64,000 nucleotides of DNA, taken from CALJFL01 sp963669435 (GTDB lineage Bacteria; Pseudomonadota; Gammaproteobacteria; Pseudomonadales; Halieaceae). Shown one piece after another: positions 50,608 to 58,666 of the stretch (position 1 is its first letter; each line of letters starts with the position of its first letter). Location: contig OY770025.1 in the NCBI GenBank assembly GCA_963669435.1, positions 868,001 to 932,000 of the forward strand. Direction: 5' to 3'. Below the pieces are notes generated by a model. It was not told the origin of the DNA and ran no database searches. It saw nothing but the letters and a program-made list of their open reading frames with translations. Position numbers and translations under genes: made by a program.

Positions 50608-53094
50608 ATGTTTGACAAACCAGAACCCCGCTATGGGGGCATCACGGCGTTCTGTAGGCAGGGGTCGAGACCTCTACATACATCTTTCATGGCACTGGTC
50701 ACCGGGCTTGTGCTCTATCTTGTAACGGGTGCAACCGCGTTTGCACACACAGATCCACCCAACGCCAACGGGACCGGAGCGTCCCTCATATTGGTTGCCC
50801 TGCGCAATGACGGAACAACCATCATCGGTGGGGATGAAACTGTCAGCTCCTGCGAAACCATTCAGTTTCGAGCTGCGCTCCAACCCTCGCCGGATACTGA
50901 TAACCCGGATCCAATTCCTGACCTTATAGGGCCGGCCATTGAGGGCGGCACCTGGACGCTCACCACTCCCGACGGCACGCCCCATGACATCACACCCGGT
51001 GGTGGCATTGGTTGTATAGGCGGCACCGCCAACGACAATGGAGTGAGTGGTCGGGGTCTGGATTGCGAGGGCAGTCCAGCCTTCATCCTCTCGGATGCAA
51101 TTCCCTACACCGTATCCGGGGGTGACATTTCGGGCGACAAAATCTCCGCGAGTTCATCGTGGGAAAACGGGTTTGCTCACCGTGGCGCTGATGATGAGTT
51201 CCCGGTAAATGTGAACACGCCTCTCAGTATCGATGTCGCCTCTTGTAGCGATGCGTTCTGCGCGCCCGAGATGTGTGATCCGCAGGCAGACGACGGAGTG
51301 ATCCTTGGGCAGTGCGTTCCTGACACCCCGCCAGACTGTAACGATGGCAGCGCGTGTACTACTGACTCTTGTAACGAGGAAACAGACTCCTGCGACAACA
51401 TCGATATCAGCGGCCAGTGCGATGACCAGGATGCCTGTACCGCAGATTCCTGTGATCCGGCCACCGGCTGTGTCAACGAGGACATCTCCGGCACCTGTGA
51501 TGACAGCAACGCCTGTACCGCAGACTCCTGTGATCCGGCCACCGGCTGTGTCAATGAAGACATCTCCGGCACCTGTGATGACGGCGATGCCTGTACCGCA
51601 GACTCCTGTGATCCGGCCACCGGCTGTGTCAACGAAGACATCTCCGGCACCTGTGATGACGGCGACGCCTGTACCGCAGACTCCTGTGATCCGGCCACCG
51701 GCTGTGTCAACGAGGACATCTCTGGCACCTGTGATGACGGCGATGCCTGTACCGCAGACTCCTGCGATCCGGCCACCGGCTGTGTTAACGAGGACATCTC
51801 TGGCACCTGTGATGACGGCGATGCCTGTACCGCAGACTCCTGTGATCCGGCCACCGGCTGTGTCAACGAAGACATCTCCGGCACCTGTGATGACGGCGAC
51901 GCCTGTACCGCAGACTCCTGTGATCCGGCCACCGGCTGTGTCAACGAGGACATCTCCGGCACCTGCGATGACGGCGACGCCTGTACGGCTGACTCCTGTG
52001 ATCCGGCCACCGGCTGTGTCAACGAGGACATCTCCGGCACCTGTGATGACAGCGACGCCTGTACCGCTGACTCCTGCGATCCGGCCACCGGCTGTGTCAA
52101 CGAGGACATCTCCGGCACCTGCGATGACGGCGACGCCTGTACGGCTGACTCCTGTGATCCGGCCACCGGCTGTGTCAACGAGGACATCTCCGGCACCTGT
52201 GATGACGGCGATGCCTGTACCGCAGATTCCTGTGATCCGGCCACCGGCTGTGTCAACGAAGACATCTCCGGCACCTGCGATGACGGCGACGCCTGTACGG
52301 CTGACTCCTGTGATCCGGCCACCGGCTGTGTCAACGAGGACATCTCCGGCACCTGCGATGACGGCGACGTCTGTACGGCTGACTCCTGTGATCCGGAACT
52401 CGGTTGCGTAAACGAGTTGCTGCCACCGGAAGATGCTCCTGCTGAGTGCTTCGCCTTGGGCTGTGACACCCGCACCCGCGGCTACTGGACACAGCACGAG
52501 TACGAAGCAGAAGCTGTGGACTGGAATGCCGGAGGCCTGGAAACCTGTGGGCAGGAAATTGCTACTGGCAATGAATGTCCGCCGGTCAAGGGCACCCGAT
52601 GGAAAGGTCTCGCAGGGAATCTGCAGGCACAATGTGTGGCCGCCACGCTGAACTTCGCAGTATCCGGACAGAACGACGGTGAATGTTCTGGCCAACTGGA
52701 AGCAGCCTTGTACACCTGTGACGGCGGTGAAAATGCTGGGCTGGCCTGTGGCTACCAGGATGCGGAGTTCTGCGGAGCCGGGGATTGTGTAGCACCAGAA
52801 CCCCCGATCTCAGCTGAAACCATCATGGGAGCATGCTGCGGCGCTGAGAGCGTTTGCACCGGGGCCGATATTGAAGGCATCAGCGTAAGTGCATGCGTTA
52901 GCGTGCTAAGCGCCTTCAATGAGTCCATGGATACGCTCGAGGAGGACGTGGACTTCTGCCACGACATCGTCGGCGAATCGGGTGACACTCACTTCGAAGC
53001 TGATGGCAACTGTGCTGCCTACGGTGAGGTTTGCCTGAGCAGCGGCGAGGAAGCTGAAGCATCCTCAGCCAGGGGCCCAGGTAAAAAGAAGTAA
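50608..53094 (+). CDS. Exported cysteine-rich CTDC-repeat protein B
   Basis: 828 residues, paralogue of the gene at 46097. Signal peptide ending TGATAFA, N-terminal domain alike to protein A (HTDPPNANGTGASLILV; ISASSSWENGFAHRG), then fourteen repeats: a divergent first unit, twelve 78-bp units and a last partial unit (51337-52416). The C-terminal domain (~residues 605-828) is different from that of protein A and itself Cys-rich (CDTRTRGYWTQHEYEAEAVD, CDGGENAGLACGYQDAEFC), ending in a basic tail GPGKKK. GAGGAG precedes the start at 50608. Many Cys residues and the DsbA-like gene after it suggest extensive disulfide formation. A rho-independent terminator follows the stop. Confidence 0.88.
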   Translation: MFDKPEPRYGGITAFCRQGSRPLHTSFMALVTGLVLYLVTGATAFAHTDPPNANGTGASLILVALRNDGTTIIGGDETVSSCETIQFRAALQPSPDTDNPDPIPDLIGPAIEGGTWTLTTPDGTPHDITPGGGIGCIGGTANDNGVSGRGLDCEGSPAFILSDAIPYTVSGGDISGDKISASSSWENGFAHRGADDEFPVNVNTPLSIDVASCSDAFCAPEMCDPQADDGVILGQCVPDTPPDCNDGSACTTDSCNEETDSCDNIDISGQCDDQDACTADSCDPATGCVNEDISGTCDDSNACTADSCDPATGCVNEDISGTCDDGDACTADSCDPATGCVNEDISGTCDDGDACTADSCDPATGCVNEDISGTCDDGDACTADSCDPATGCVNEDISGTCDDGDACTADSCDPATGCVNEDISGTCDDGDACTADSCDPATGCVNEDISGTCDDGDACTADSCDPATGCVNEDISGTCDDSDACTADSCDPATGCVNEDISGTCDDGDACTADSCDPATGCVNEDISGTCDDGDACTADSCDPATGCVNEDISGTCDDGDACTADSCDPATGCVNEDISGTCDDGDVCTADSCDPELGCVNELLPPEDAPAECFALGCDTRTRGYWTQHEYEAEAVDWNAGGLETCGQEIATGNECPPVKGTRWKGLAGNLQAQCVAATLNFAVSGQNDGECSGQLEAALYTCDGGENAGLACGYQDAEFCGAGDCVAPEPPISAETIMGACCGAESVCTGADIEGISVSACVSVLSAFNESMDTLEEDVDFCHDIVGESGDTHFEADGNCAAYGEVCLSSGEEAEASSARGPGKKK
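51337..52416 (+). repeat. CTDC repeat array B: twelve 78-bp units plus flanking divergent units
   Basis: Twelve units begin every 78 bases from 51418 to 52276; the first divergent unit is 51337-51417 and the last, partial one starts at 52354. The first four full units appear identical base for base to the first four units of array A, including silent variants; after that the arrays differ. All units keep the reading frame. Confidence 0.95.
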
Positions 53095-53137
53095 CCGATA
53101 GCATGTATTAAGCGGACAGACTCCGCTTCGACTACCA

Positions 53138-53167
53138 ACTGCGGGCCAAGCGCCCGCAGTTTTTTTA
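53138..53167 (+). terminator. Rho-independent terminator after CTDC protein B
   Basis: ACTGCGGG and the complementary CGCCCGCAGT surround CCAAG (53138-53160) and are followed by a run of T to 53167. A smaller AAGCGGA/TCCGCTT hairpin lies just before it (53110-53128). The terminator means the following DsbA-like gene needs its own promoter or readthrough. Confidence 0.85.
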
Positions 53168-53310
53168 TGTATTCGTGATTTTTCACATCGCAAGGAACTT
53201 ATAGATCAGTGGCAGTTTGGTTTACAGACCGGGGTTGTGAACTAAACTGAAGCAATAAACTGTTCACTAATGGACATGGAGTACGTGATAAATTTCAAGG
53301 AGAAAAACCA

Positions 53311-54093
53311 ATGATTGGACTACTTCGAACACTATCTGTTTGTACCGTATTCGTTTTTTCAACATTTTTATCTCTATCAGCGCTTGCCGCCGACACCGAG
53401 ACACTGAAGAAAGAGATCGCCGAACTCAAAGCTGGTCAGGCAGCCATGCAGAACGACCTCGCCGAGATCAAGAAGCTGGTTCAACAATCTGGAAGAGTGG
53501 CCAAGACCAGCACATTCAAACCCCAGGACGTGTCGATCGCCGGGGCAGCGATGAAGGGCAACGCAGACGCTCCAGTAACGATCATCGAGTTTAGCGACTA
53601 TCAGTGCCCCTACTGCAAACGGCACGCAGAGAGGACCATGCCCAGCCTCGTCGAAAAGTATGTCGAAACTGGTAAGGTGAAGTTGGTGATGAAGGAGACT
53701 CCAATAGAAAGTATCCACCCACTCGCCATGGGCGCGTCGCAGGCGGCATTGTGTGCAGGTGACCAGGACAAATATTGGGAGATGCACGACATTATTTTCG
53801 CCAATTACAAGAAACTATCTCCCGATGAACTCAAAGGTTACGCTGCCGAGATCGGACTTGACTCCAGTGACTTTGACAACTGCCTTGATACCGCGAAGTA
53901 CGAGAAGCGCGTGAAGGAACATATGTCGACTGGTCGCAAGCTCGGGGTACGAGGAACACCGGGTTTCGTTGTCGGGCTGACGGACCCCAAGGATCCCAGC
54001 AAGGTTAAGGCCACCAAGTACATCAAGGGCTCACAAAGTCTCGATGTGTTCTCAGAAGCTGTAGAAGAACTATTGGCCCAGAGTAAATCCTGA
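53311..54093 (+). CDS. DsbA-family thiol oxidoreductase, partner of CTDC protein B
   Basis: 260 residues, paralogue of the gene at 49025. Signal peptide (TLSVCTVFVFSTFLSLSALA), coiled coil (ETLKKEIAELKAGQAAMQND), thioredoxin-like domain with CPYC in SDYQCPYCKRH and cis-Pro loop GVRGTPGFVVG. The active-site dipeptide Pro-Tyr differs from Pro-Phe in the first copy, which may shift redox potential. AAGGAG precedes the start. It is followed by a hairpin and the gspA gene. Confidence 0.9.
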   Translation: MIGLLRTLSVCTVFVFSTFLSLSALAADTETLKKEIAELKAGQAAMQNDLAEIKKLVQQSGRVAKTSTFKPQDVSIAGAAMKGNADAPVTIIEFSDYQCPYCKRHAERTMPSLVEKYVETGKVKLVMKETPIESIHPLAMGASQAALCAGDQDKYWEMHDIIFANYKKLSPDELKGYAAEIGLDSSDFDNCLDTAKYEKRVKEHMSTGRKLGVRGTPGFVVGLTDPKDPSKVKATKYIKGSQSLDVFSEAVEELLAQSKS

Positions 54094-54118
54094 CTTAAGA
54101 TTAAACCATCAACTTACT

Positions 54119-54146
54119 GGCCAGCTGACTGTGGTGTCGGCTGGCC
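54119..54146. terminator. Hairpin between the DsbA-like gene and gspA
   Basis: GGCCAGCTGAC (54119-54129) and GTCGGCTGGCC (54136-54146) form an 11-pair stem with one G-T wobble around TGTGGT. There is no T run; it may attenuate transcription before gspA. Confidence 0.45.
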
Positions 54147-54189
54147 CGCTCAAGTGCGCGATGCAATAATCGCCACCCACTAGGCAGCG

Positions 54190-55209
54190 ATGTATTACGA
54201 AGAGTATTTCTCGTTTAGCCAATCCCCCTTCTCTATTTCGCCAGACCCGCGATTTCTGTACCTGACCGCCCAACACCGGGAAGCACTCGCGCACCTTGTG
54301 CACGGTATTTCCAGTCACAATGGCTTTGTGTTGCTTACCGGGGACGTGGGCGTGGGGAAGACTACGCTGTGTCGTAGCCTACTGAAGCAACTGCCAGATA
54401 ACACGGACGTTGCCTATGTGCTGAATCCCAAGCTTGAAGCCGACGAGTTTCTTGCAACGCTTTGCGACGAGCTGTCGATTGAGCACGACGCCGACAAAGG
54501 CGGGTTGCGCTACTACACCGGTGTAATCAGTGCTTACCTACTGGACGCTCACGCTCTTGGGCGAAACACTGTCCTGCTAATTGATGAAGCACAGTGTCTC
54601 AGTGAGGACTTGATTGAAACTGTCAGGCTACTGACCAACCTGGAAACCGACGAGAAAAAGCTGCTGCAGATAATCCTGGTGGGCCAACCGCAATTACGCG
54701 AATTACTCACCGCCCCTTCCATGGAGCAGGTGTCACAGCGCATTACCGCGCGCTTTCACCTAGGGCCCCTGGCTCGCGAGGATGTCCATGATTATATCCG
54801 TTACCGCCTGGAGATGGCTGAGGGAGCGCAGGATATTTTTACCCGTGGAGCAATAAAGCGCATTTACACTTTTTCCAAGGGCGTACCTCGATTGATCAAC
54901 ATCATCTGCGATCGAGCGCTGGCCGGCGCTTTTGTCATCGGACAAAAACGCGTTACTGCTCGCATCGTGTCGAAAGCCGCAGCGGAGGTTATTGACCCTG
55001 AGAAACTTCCAAACACGAACTGGCTACCGTTCCCCAGGCTGGTGGCAAGCTGCGCAGTGTTGCTAATGCTGTGTTTACTGCTTGCCCTGGGATGGATGAA
55101 CTGGGGCGGCGATATCGCACTACCTGGTGTCGAACCTGGTTCGGTAATTGAATCCATTGGTGAACTGTTTCGCTCATCACCTCTCGGCCCGGAAACCACA
55201 CTGGAATAG
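54190..55209 (+). CDS. gspA: GspA/ExeA-type AAA ATPase of type II secretion
   Basis: 339 residues. An AAA domain (residues ~1-265) opens with MYYEEYFSFSQSPFSISPDPRFLY, the family start, and has Walker A TGDVGVGKTTLCR, Walker B TVLLIDEAQCLS and GVPRLINIICDRAL (sensor 2). A membrane helix near residue 285 (ASCAVLLMLCLLLALGWMN) leads to a short periplasmic tail of ~40 residues. It lacks the peptidoglycan-binding domain of longer ExeA. GspA with GspB assembles and places the secretin. GspB follows 12 bases later. Confidence 0.9.
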   Translation: MYYEEYFSFSQSPFSISPDPRFLYLTAQHREALAHLVHGISSHNGFVLLTGDVGVGKTTLCRSLLKQLPDNTDVAYVLNPKLEADEFLATLCDELSIEHDADKGGLRYYTGVISAYLLDAHALGRNTVLLIDEAQCLSEDLIETVRLLTNLETDEKKLLQIILVGQPQLRELLTAPSMEQVSQRITARFHLGPLAREDVHDYIRYRLEMAEGAQDIFTRGAIKRIYTFSKGVPRLINIICDRALAGAFVIGQKRVTARIVSKAAAEVIDPEKLPNTNWLPFPRLVASCAVLLMLCLLLALGWMNWGGDIALPGVEPGSVIESIGELFRSSPLGPETTLE

Positions 55210-55221
55210 CGCTACCTGGCA

Positions 55222-56199
55222 ATGTCTTACTTACTTGACGCACTGCAAAAGTCACAGGACGCACGGGACAGCGATTCAACGCCGGGGCCGCCCACGGGTA
55301 TTGTACTTCCCGGCCCTGGCTCAAAACGCCCGGAACAGAGGTCACACCGGCAGCTCCTGCTTTCCGTTATCGCCTTCGTATTCATTGCCGGAGTGGCGTA
55401 TCTCTGGCTTAGCAACCGCCCTTCACCAGCTAAAGGTTCAACGCTTCAAGCGCCGGCCACAGCACCTGCACCACCCATACCTGGGACCAGCCAAGCGCCG
55501 ATCGCCGCAAAGACCCACACTGGGTTCATGCCTGAAGCCAGCCCTGACACGACCACAACCACTGAAGTCGCTATAGACGAAGGTCAGTCGGAAGCACGTG
55601 AAGCGATTACTGAATCTGTTTTGACTGATCCAGCAGGTGCAGTGGCAGAATCTCAACCGGCCAGCGCAGTCAGCAGCCTGGATACGGAAGCTCCCTCTGT
55701 CACCGCAGCTGTGGAGGCGGCAATGAACAGCAACGAGCCGGTGGACGATGAACATACGTCCTTTGCGCGGGATGAAACCACCGTAACGGGATCCTCGCAA
55801 CCAGCACCCGAGGTAACTGGGTCCGCACCCCTACAAGCGGACACTCCACAATCAAGTGCTGAGCCTGTAGCGGAAAACATTCAGACGCTGGATGAAGGTC
55901 AAGATCACGAGGAAGATCAGCGAGCCCAATCACAAGTCCAGGCTGAGAGTGAAGCCGCCGCGCCACCGCCGATCCCCCACCTGAAATCATTGCCGCCGAA
56001 TATTCAACAAGCGATTGGCCGGATTAACTTTTCGGTGCATTTTTACTCTGCCCAGCCCGAGCGACGCTTCGTGATTATCAATGGGCGCCGATACCGGGAG
56101 GACCAACAGATAGACAGTGGCGCACAGATCGAGAGCATCGTTGCCTCTGGCGTTATCTTTAGCTACGAGGATTACCAGTTCTGGGTACCTAACCGCTGA
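55222..56199 (+). CDS. gspB: Type II secretion assembly protein GspB
   Basis: 325 residues: MSYLLDALQKSQDARD at the start, a membrane helix (LLLSVIAFVFIAGVAYLWL, ~residues 47-65), a long low-complexity linker rich in Pro, Ala, Glu and Thr, and a C-terminal GspB domain (INFSVHFYSAQPERRFVIINGRRYRED...SGVIFSYEDYQFWV). The final domain binds GspA/secretin partners. Long linkers of this kind span the periplasm. It completes the T2SS set together with the operon 9 kb upstream; the CTDC cassettes lie between the two parts. Confidence 0.88.
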   Translation: MSYLLDALQKSQDARDSDSTPGPPTGIVLPGPGSKRPEQRSHRQLLLSVIAFVFIAGVAYLWLSNRPSPAKGSTLQAPATAPAPPIPGTSQAPIAAKTHTGFMPEASPDTTTTTEVAIDEGQSEAREAITESVLTDPAGAVAESQPASAVSSLDTEAPSVTAAVEAAMNSNEPVDDEHTSFARDETTVTGSSQPAPEVTGSAPLQADTPQSSAEPVAENIQTLDEGQDHEEDQRAQSQVQAESEAAAPPPIPHLKSLPPNIQQAIGRINFSVHFYSAQPERRFVIINGRRYREDQQIDSGAQIESIVASGVIFSYEDYQFWVPNR

Positions 56200-56507
56200 C
56201 AACCATGGGCGCGGTTGTGGCCGCACAAGAAACCATGCCCCCGCGGCAAAAGATAAACCGGGTCTTTGCCTATAAGAAAAGCAACTTTTATGTTTGCAAA
56301 ATATCTAGAGCAGCATCACTTCGGTGAGAACGCCAGAGGCGATCCCCCACATAGAGATAATGTGGGTTTATGGCGAGATCAGTCATCTAAGGGTTGCGGC
56401 GAATTGCTGCGTGGTTGGTCGTTGATAGAAAACACGCAGACATAAAAAAGGGAGACTGTAACTAGCCTCCCCTAACGGACCTTTCAGGATCTGAAAGCTA
56501 AAACGGT
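56200..56507. other. Region between convergent gspB and the TolC-OmpA gene
   Basis: 308 bases. A hairpin CCCACAT/ATGTGGG at 56346-56366 followed by a weak T stretch could end gspB transcripts. The minus-strand terminator of the next gene is at 56444-56471. No small gene is apparent. Confidence 0.55.
56444..56471 (-). terminator. Rho-independent terminator of the TolC-OmpA gene (minus strand)
   Basis: Read on the minus strand, GGGAGGCT and AGTCTCCC form an 8-pair stem with one wobble around AGTTAC, followed by TTTTTT. It lies 37 bases after the stop codon of the gene at 56508. Confidence 0.85.
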
Positions 56508-58379
56508 TTAGTTAGCCGCCCGCAACACCAGTTCAACCCGGCGGTTACGCTCGCGCCCCTCCCGGGTAGCGTTGTCAGCCACCGGACGCTCCAGGCCAAA
56601 GCCAACCGCTTTCACCTGATCTGGGCTGATGCCGTGCTCGTTGATCATCATATCGCGCACGGATTCGGCGCGGCGTTCTGAAAGCCACTTGTTGTACTCG
56701 GGTGTACCGGTACTGTCGGTGTGACCCTCAACAATGGCTTGTACGCCGGGGTTATCTCGAATCACCGCGGAGGCCTTGGCGATTTCCTCGTCAAAGCTGC
56801 TGCTGATGACTGAAGAGTTGAATTCGAACAATACGTTCAGGTCAACACTAACTGCATTGCCGCCGGCATCCTTGTAACGTGCACTGCTGGCAGCAAGCGC
56901 TGCAACGGCACCTGCGGCTGCGGCATCGGCTTCTGCACCACTGTCACCGTAGAGGCTGGCGAACAGGGCTTCTTTGTCCACCACCACTGCAGCAGGCGGC
57001 TCGGGGGGACACAGGGGCTGACCGTTTTCATCGTTGCCGCGGGTGAAGTCTAGCTCCATCTCGGCAATCTTCTCTTCGTTGAGACCATCGACGTCTACTG
57101 CTGACAGCAACACACCAATGTTCGACAAAGTGCGTGCTTTGGCGCCGATCAGGTCGGCGCGGGCGCTGATGTAAGCGCGCTGGGTGTCAAAGTATTCGTT
57201 CTGGGAATCCAACAGGTCCAGCAGGGTACGCTGGCCCAGGTCAAACTGGTCGTTGTATGCGCGGCGCGTCTTGTCCTGGGAAATGCGGTTCTGGTCCAGG
57301 AACACCACTTGCTCTTCCAGGGCACTGATATCATTAAAAGCGATCATGGTGTTCTGACGCACATTCAGGCAGGCCTGCTTGCGCTCTTCGATGGCCGCAT
57401 TGTAAAGGGCGTAGAACTCGCGCTTGCGGGCAGAATCTCTGCCGCCGCGGTACAGGTTGTAGCTGGCTACGAGTTCGATCGCTTCAAGGTCGTAGCGACC
57501 GTCAAAGCCATCGGTATCGTGCTCCACCTCGTTGCGATAACGCAGATCCAGGCGAGGCATCATTGGCGCATTAGTGGAGTTCACCGCTGCCTGCGCTGCA
57601 CGCAGATTTTCGATAGCGGCATCAATTTCCGGGCTTTGCTCATAGGCTACCTGCAATACCTGCTCGCGTAGTTCAGGGATCTGTGCAGTGGATACGCTTG
57701 GAAGCGGCAAGTCTTCGGCGGGTACACCACCGATAATGCGCTGGAAGCGCACCTGTACATCGTGCAGGTTGGTCATTTCGGTCAGCAGGTTGGACTCGGC
57801 CAGGGCCACACGGGCTGCGGCTTGCTCAAGGTCTACACCCTGGCTCACACCGCCGCCGGTACGCTCGGCGATCTTGTCATACACCTGGCGGTGCACGATG
57901 TAGTTGTCTTCCGCGTAACGCACCAGCTTCTGGAAGCGCACGGTGTCCAGGTAGGCCTCGGTGGCCTCCAGCGCGGTTTCCTGGGAGGCGCGTTGCAGTT
58001 CGTAATACTGACTCAGGCTCTCGAAGCCGGCCTGACGCACGGCCTCGCGGGTTTCAAAGCCATCAAACAGCATCTGGGTGATGCTGAAGCGGGTGGCATC
58101 CCGGGAATAGTCCCCAAAATCCACCAGCGGCGTTTCACGCTCTTCGCGGCCCACCTCGGCGTAGAGGTCTACGCTGGGGTAGTAACCCGCCTGGGCGCCT
58201 CTCCTGGCCTCTCGAGCGGCCTCAAAGTTATACCAGGCCGCGTTCACTCGCGGGCTGGTCATCACCGCCTGAGTCACCGCTTGTTGATAATCTGCGACAG
58301 GTTGAGCCTGCGCTGCGCCCCCTGTGAATGCGCCAATAGCCAGAATTACCGGCGCCACCACACTAAATGTACTTCTCAT
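56508..58379 (-). CDS. TolC-family outer membrane protein fused to an OmpA domain
   Basis: 623 residues. A signal peptide (VVAPVILAIGAFTGGAAQA) precedes a TolC-type domain (about 25-450) with two repeats of long helices and short barrel strands (VTQAVMTSPRVNAAWYNFEA, LDTVRFQKLVRYAEDNY; YDLEAIELVASYNLYRGG, TLLDLLDSQNEYFDTQRA). After an Ala-rich linker comes an OmpA peptidoglycan-binding domain (~500-623; VEGHTDSTGTPEYNKWLSERRAESVRD, GFGLERPVADNATREGRERNRRVE). In type I adhesin systems TolC relatives (LapE, AggA) are outer-membrane ducts. The fused OmpA domain could anchor the duct to the cell wall. It is divergent from the lapG-lapD genes. Confidence 0.9.
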   Translation of the reverse strand: MRSTFSVVAPVILAIGAFTGGAAQAQPVADYQQAVTQAVMTSPRVNAAWYNFEAAREARRGAQAGYYPSVDLYAEVGREERETPLVDFGDYSRDATRFSITQMLFDGFETREAVRQAGFESLSQYYELQRASQETALEATEAYLDTVRFQKLVRYAEDNYIVHRQVYDKIAERTGGGVSQGVDLEQAAARVALAESNLLTEMTNLHDVQVRFQRIIGGVPAEDLPLPSVSTAQIPELREQVLQVAYEQSPEIDAAIENLRAAQAAVNSTNAPMMPRLDLRYRNEVEHDTDGFDGRYDLEAIELVASYNLYRGGRDSARKREFYALYNAAIEERKQACLNVRQNTMIAFNDISALEEQVVFLDQNRISQDKTRRAYNDQFDLGQRTLLDLLDSQNEYFDTQRAYISARADLIGAKARTLSNIGVLLSAVDVDGLNEEKIAEMELDFTRGNDENGQPLCPPEPPAAVVVDKEALFASLYGDSGAEADAAAAGAVAALAASSARYKDAGGNAVSVDLNVLFEFNSSVISSSFDEEIAKASAVIRDNPGVQAIVEGHTDSTGTPEYNKWLSERRAESVRDMMINEHGISPDQVKAVGFGLERPVADNATREGRERNRRVELVLRAAN

Positions 58380-58559
58380 AATCCCTAGTCCCTACCAATA
58401 AATGGAAATTCCAGAATAGTCCCTTCCGGATATCTTTTTATAACCCCTTGGAGTATAGGCTACAATCGAGCAATGCAAGGGTGATGCAACAAAATACTAT
58501 GAACTGCATCACAAAATAGTGAAAGGAACTCCCCAAAAAGGGGTACAGGTCGCATTTCC

Positions 58560-58576
58560 AGCCCAAATATTGGGCT
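58560..58576. promoter_or_regulatory. Inverted repeat in the divergent region before lapG
   Basis: AGCCCAA and TTGGGCT are perfect 7-base arms around ATA (58560-58576), about 90 bases before the lapG start and 180 before the TolC-OmpA start. It could be an operator shared by the divergent Lap genes. No regulator is known. Confidence 0.35.
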
Positions 58577-58666
58577 AGACTTGGGTATCAACCCTCCGCA
58601 TCATCAAAGCAACGCAAATCGGCCGTATCAAGCGCCAGGTATGCATCGGGGACACAAGGGGACTGC

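Noticed and set aside
51154..52695. Long open frames on the minus strand and in other frames across the CTDC arrays (also 46687-47706, 51177-52475 and 51305-52411).
   Set aside because: They arise because the 78-bp unit is in frame in several readings; their products are simple repetitions such as VPEMSSLTQPVAGSQESA, with no start or ribosome site evidence, and they oppose the clear signal-peptide genes.
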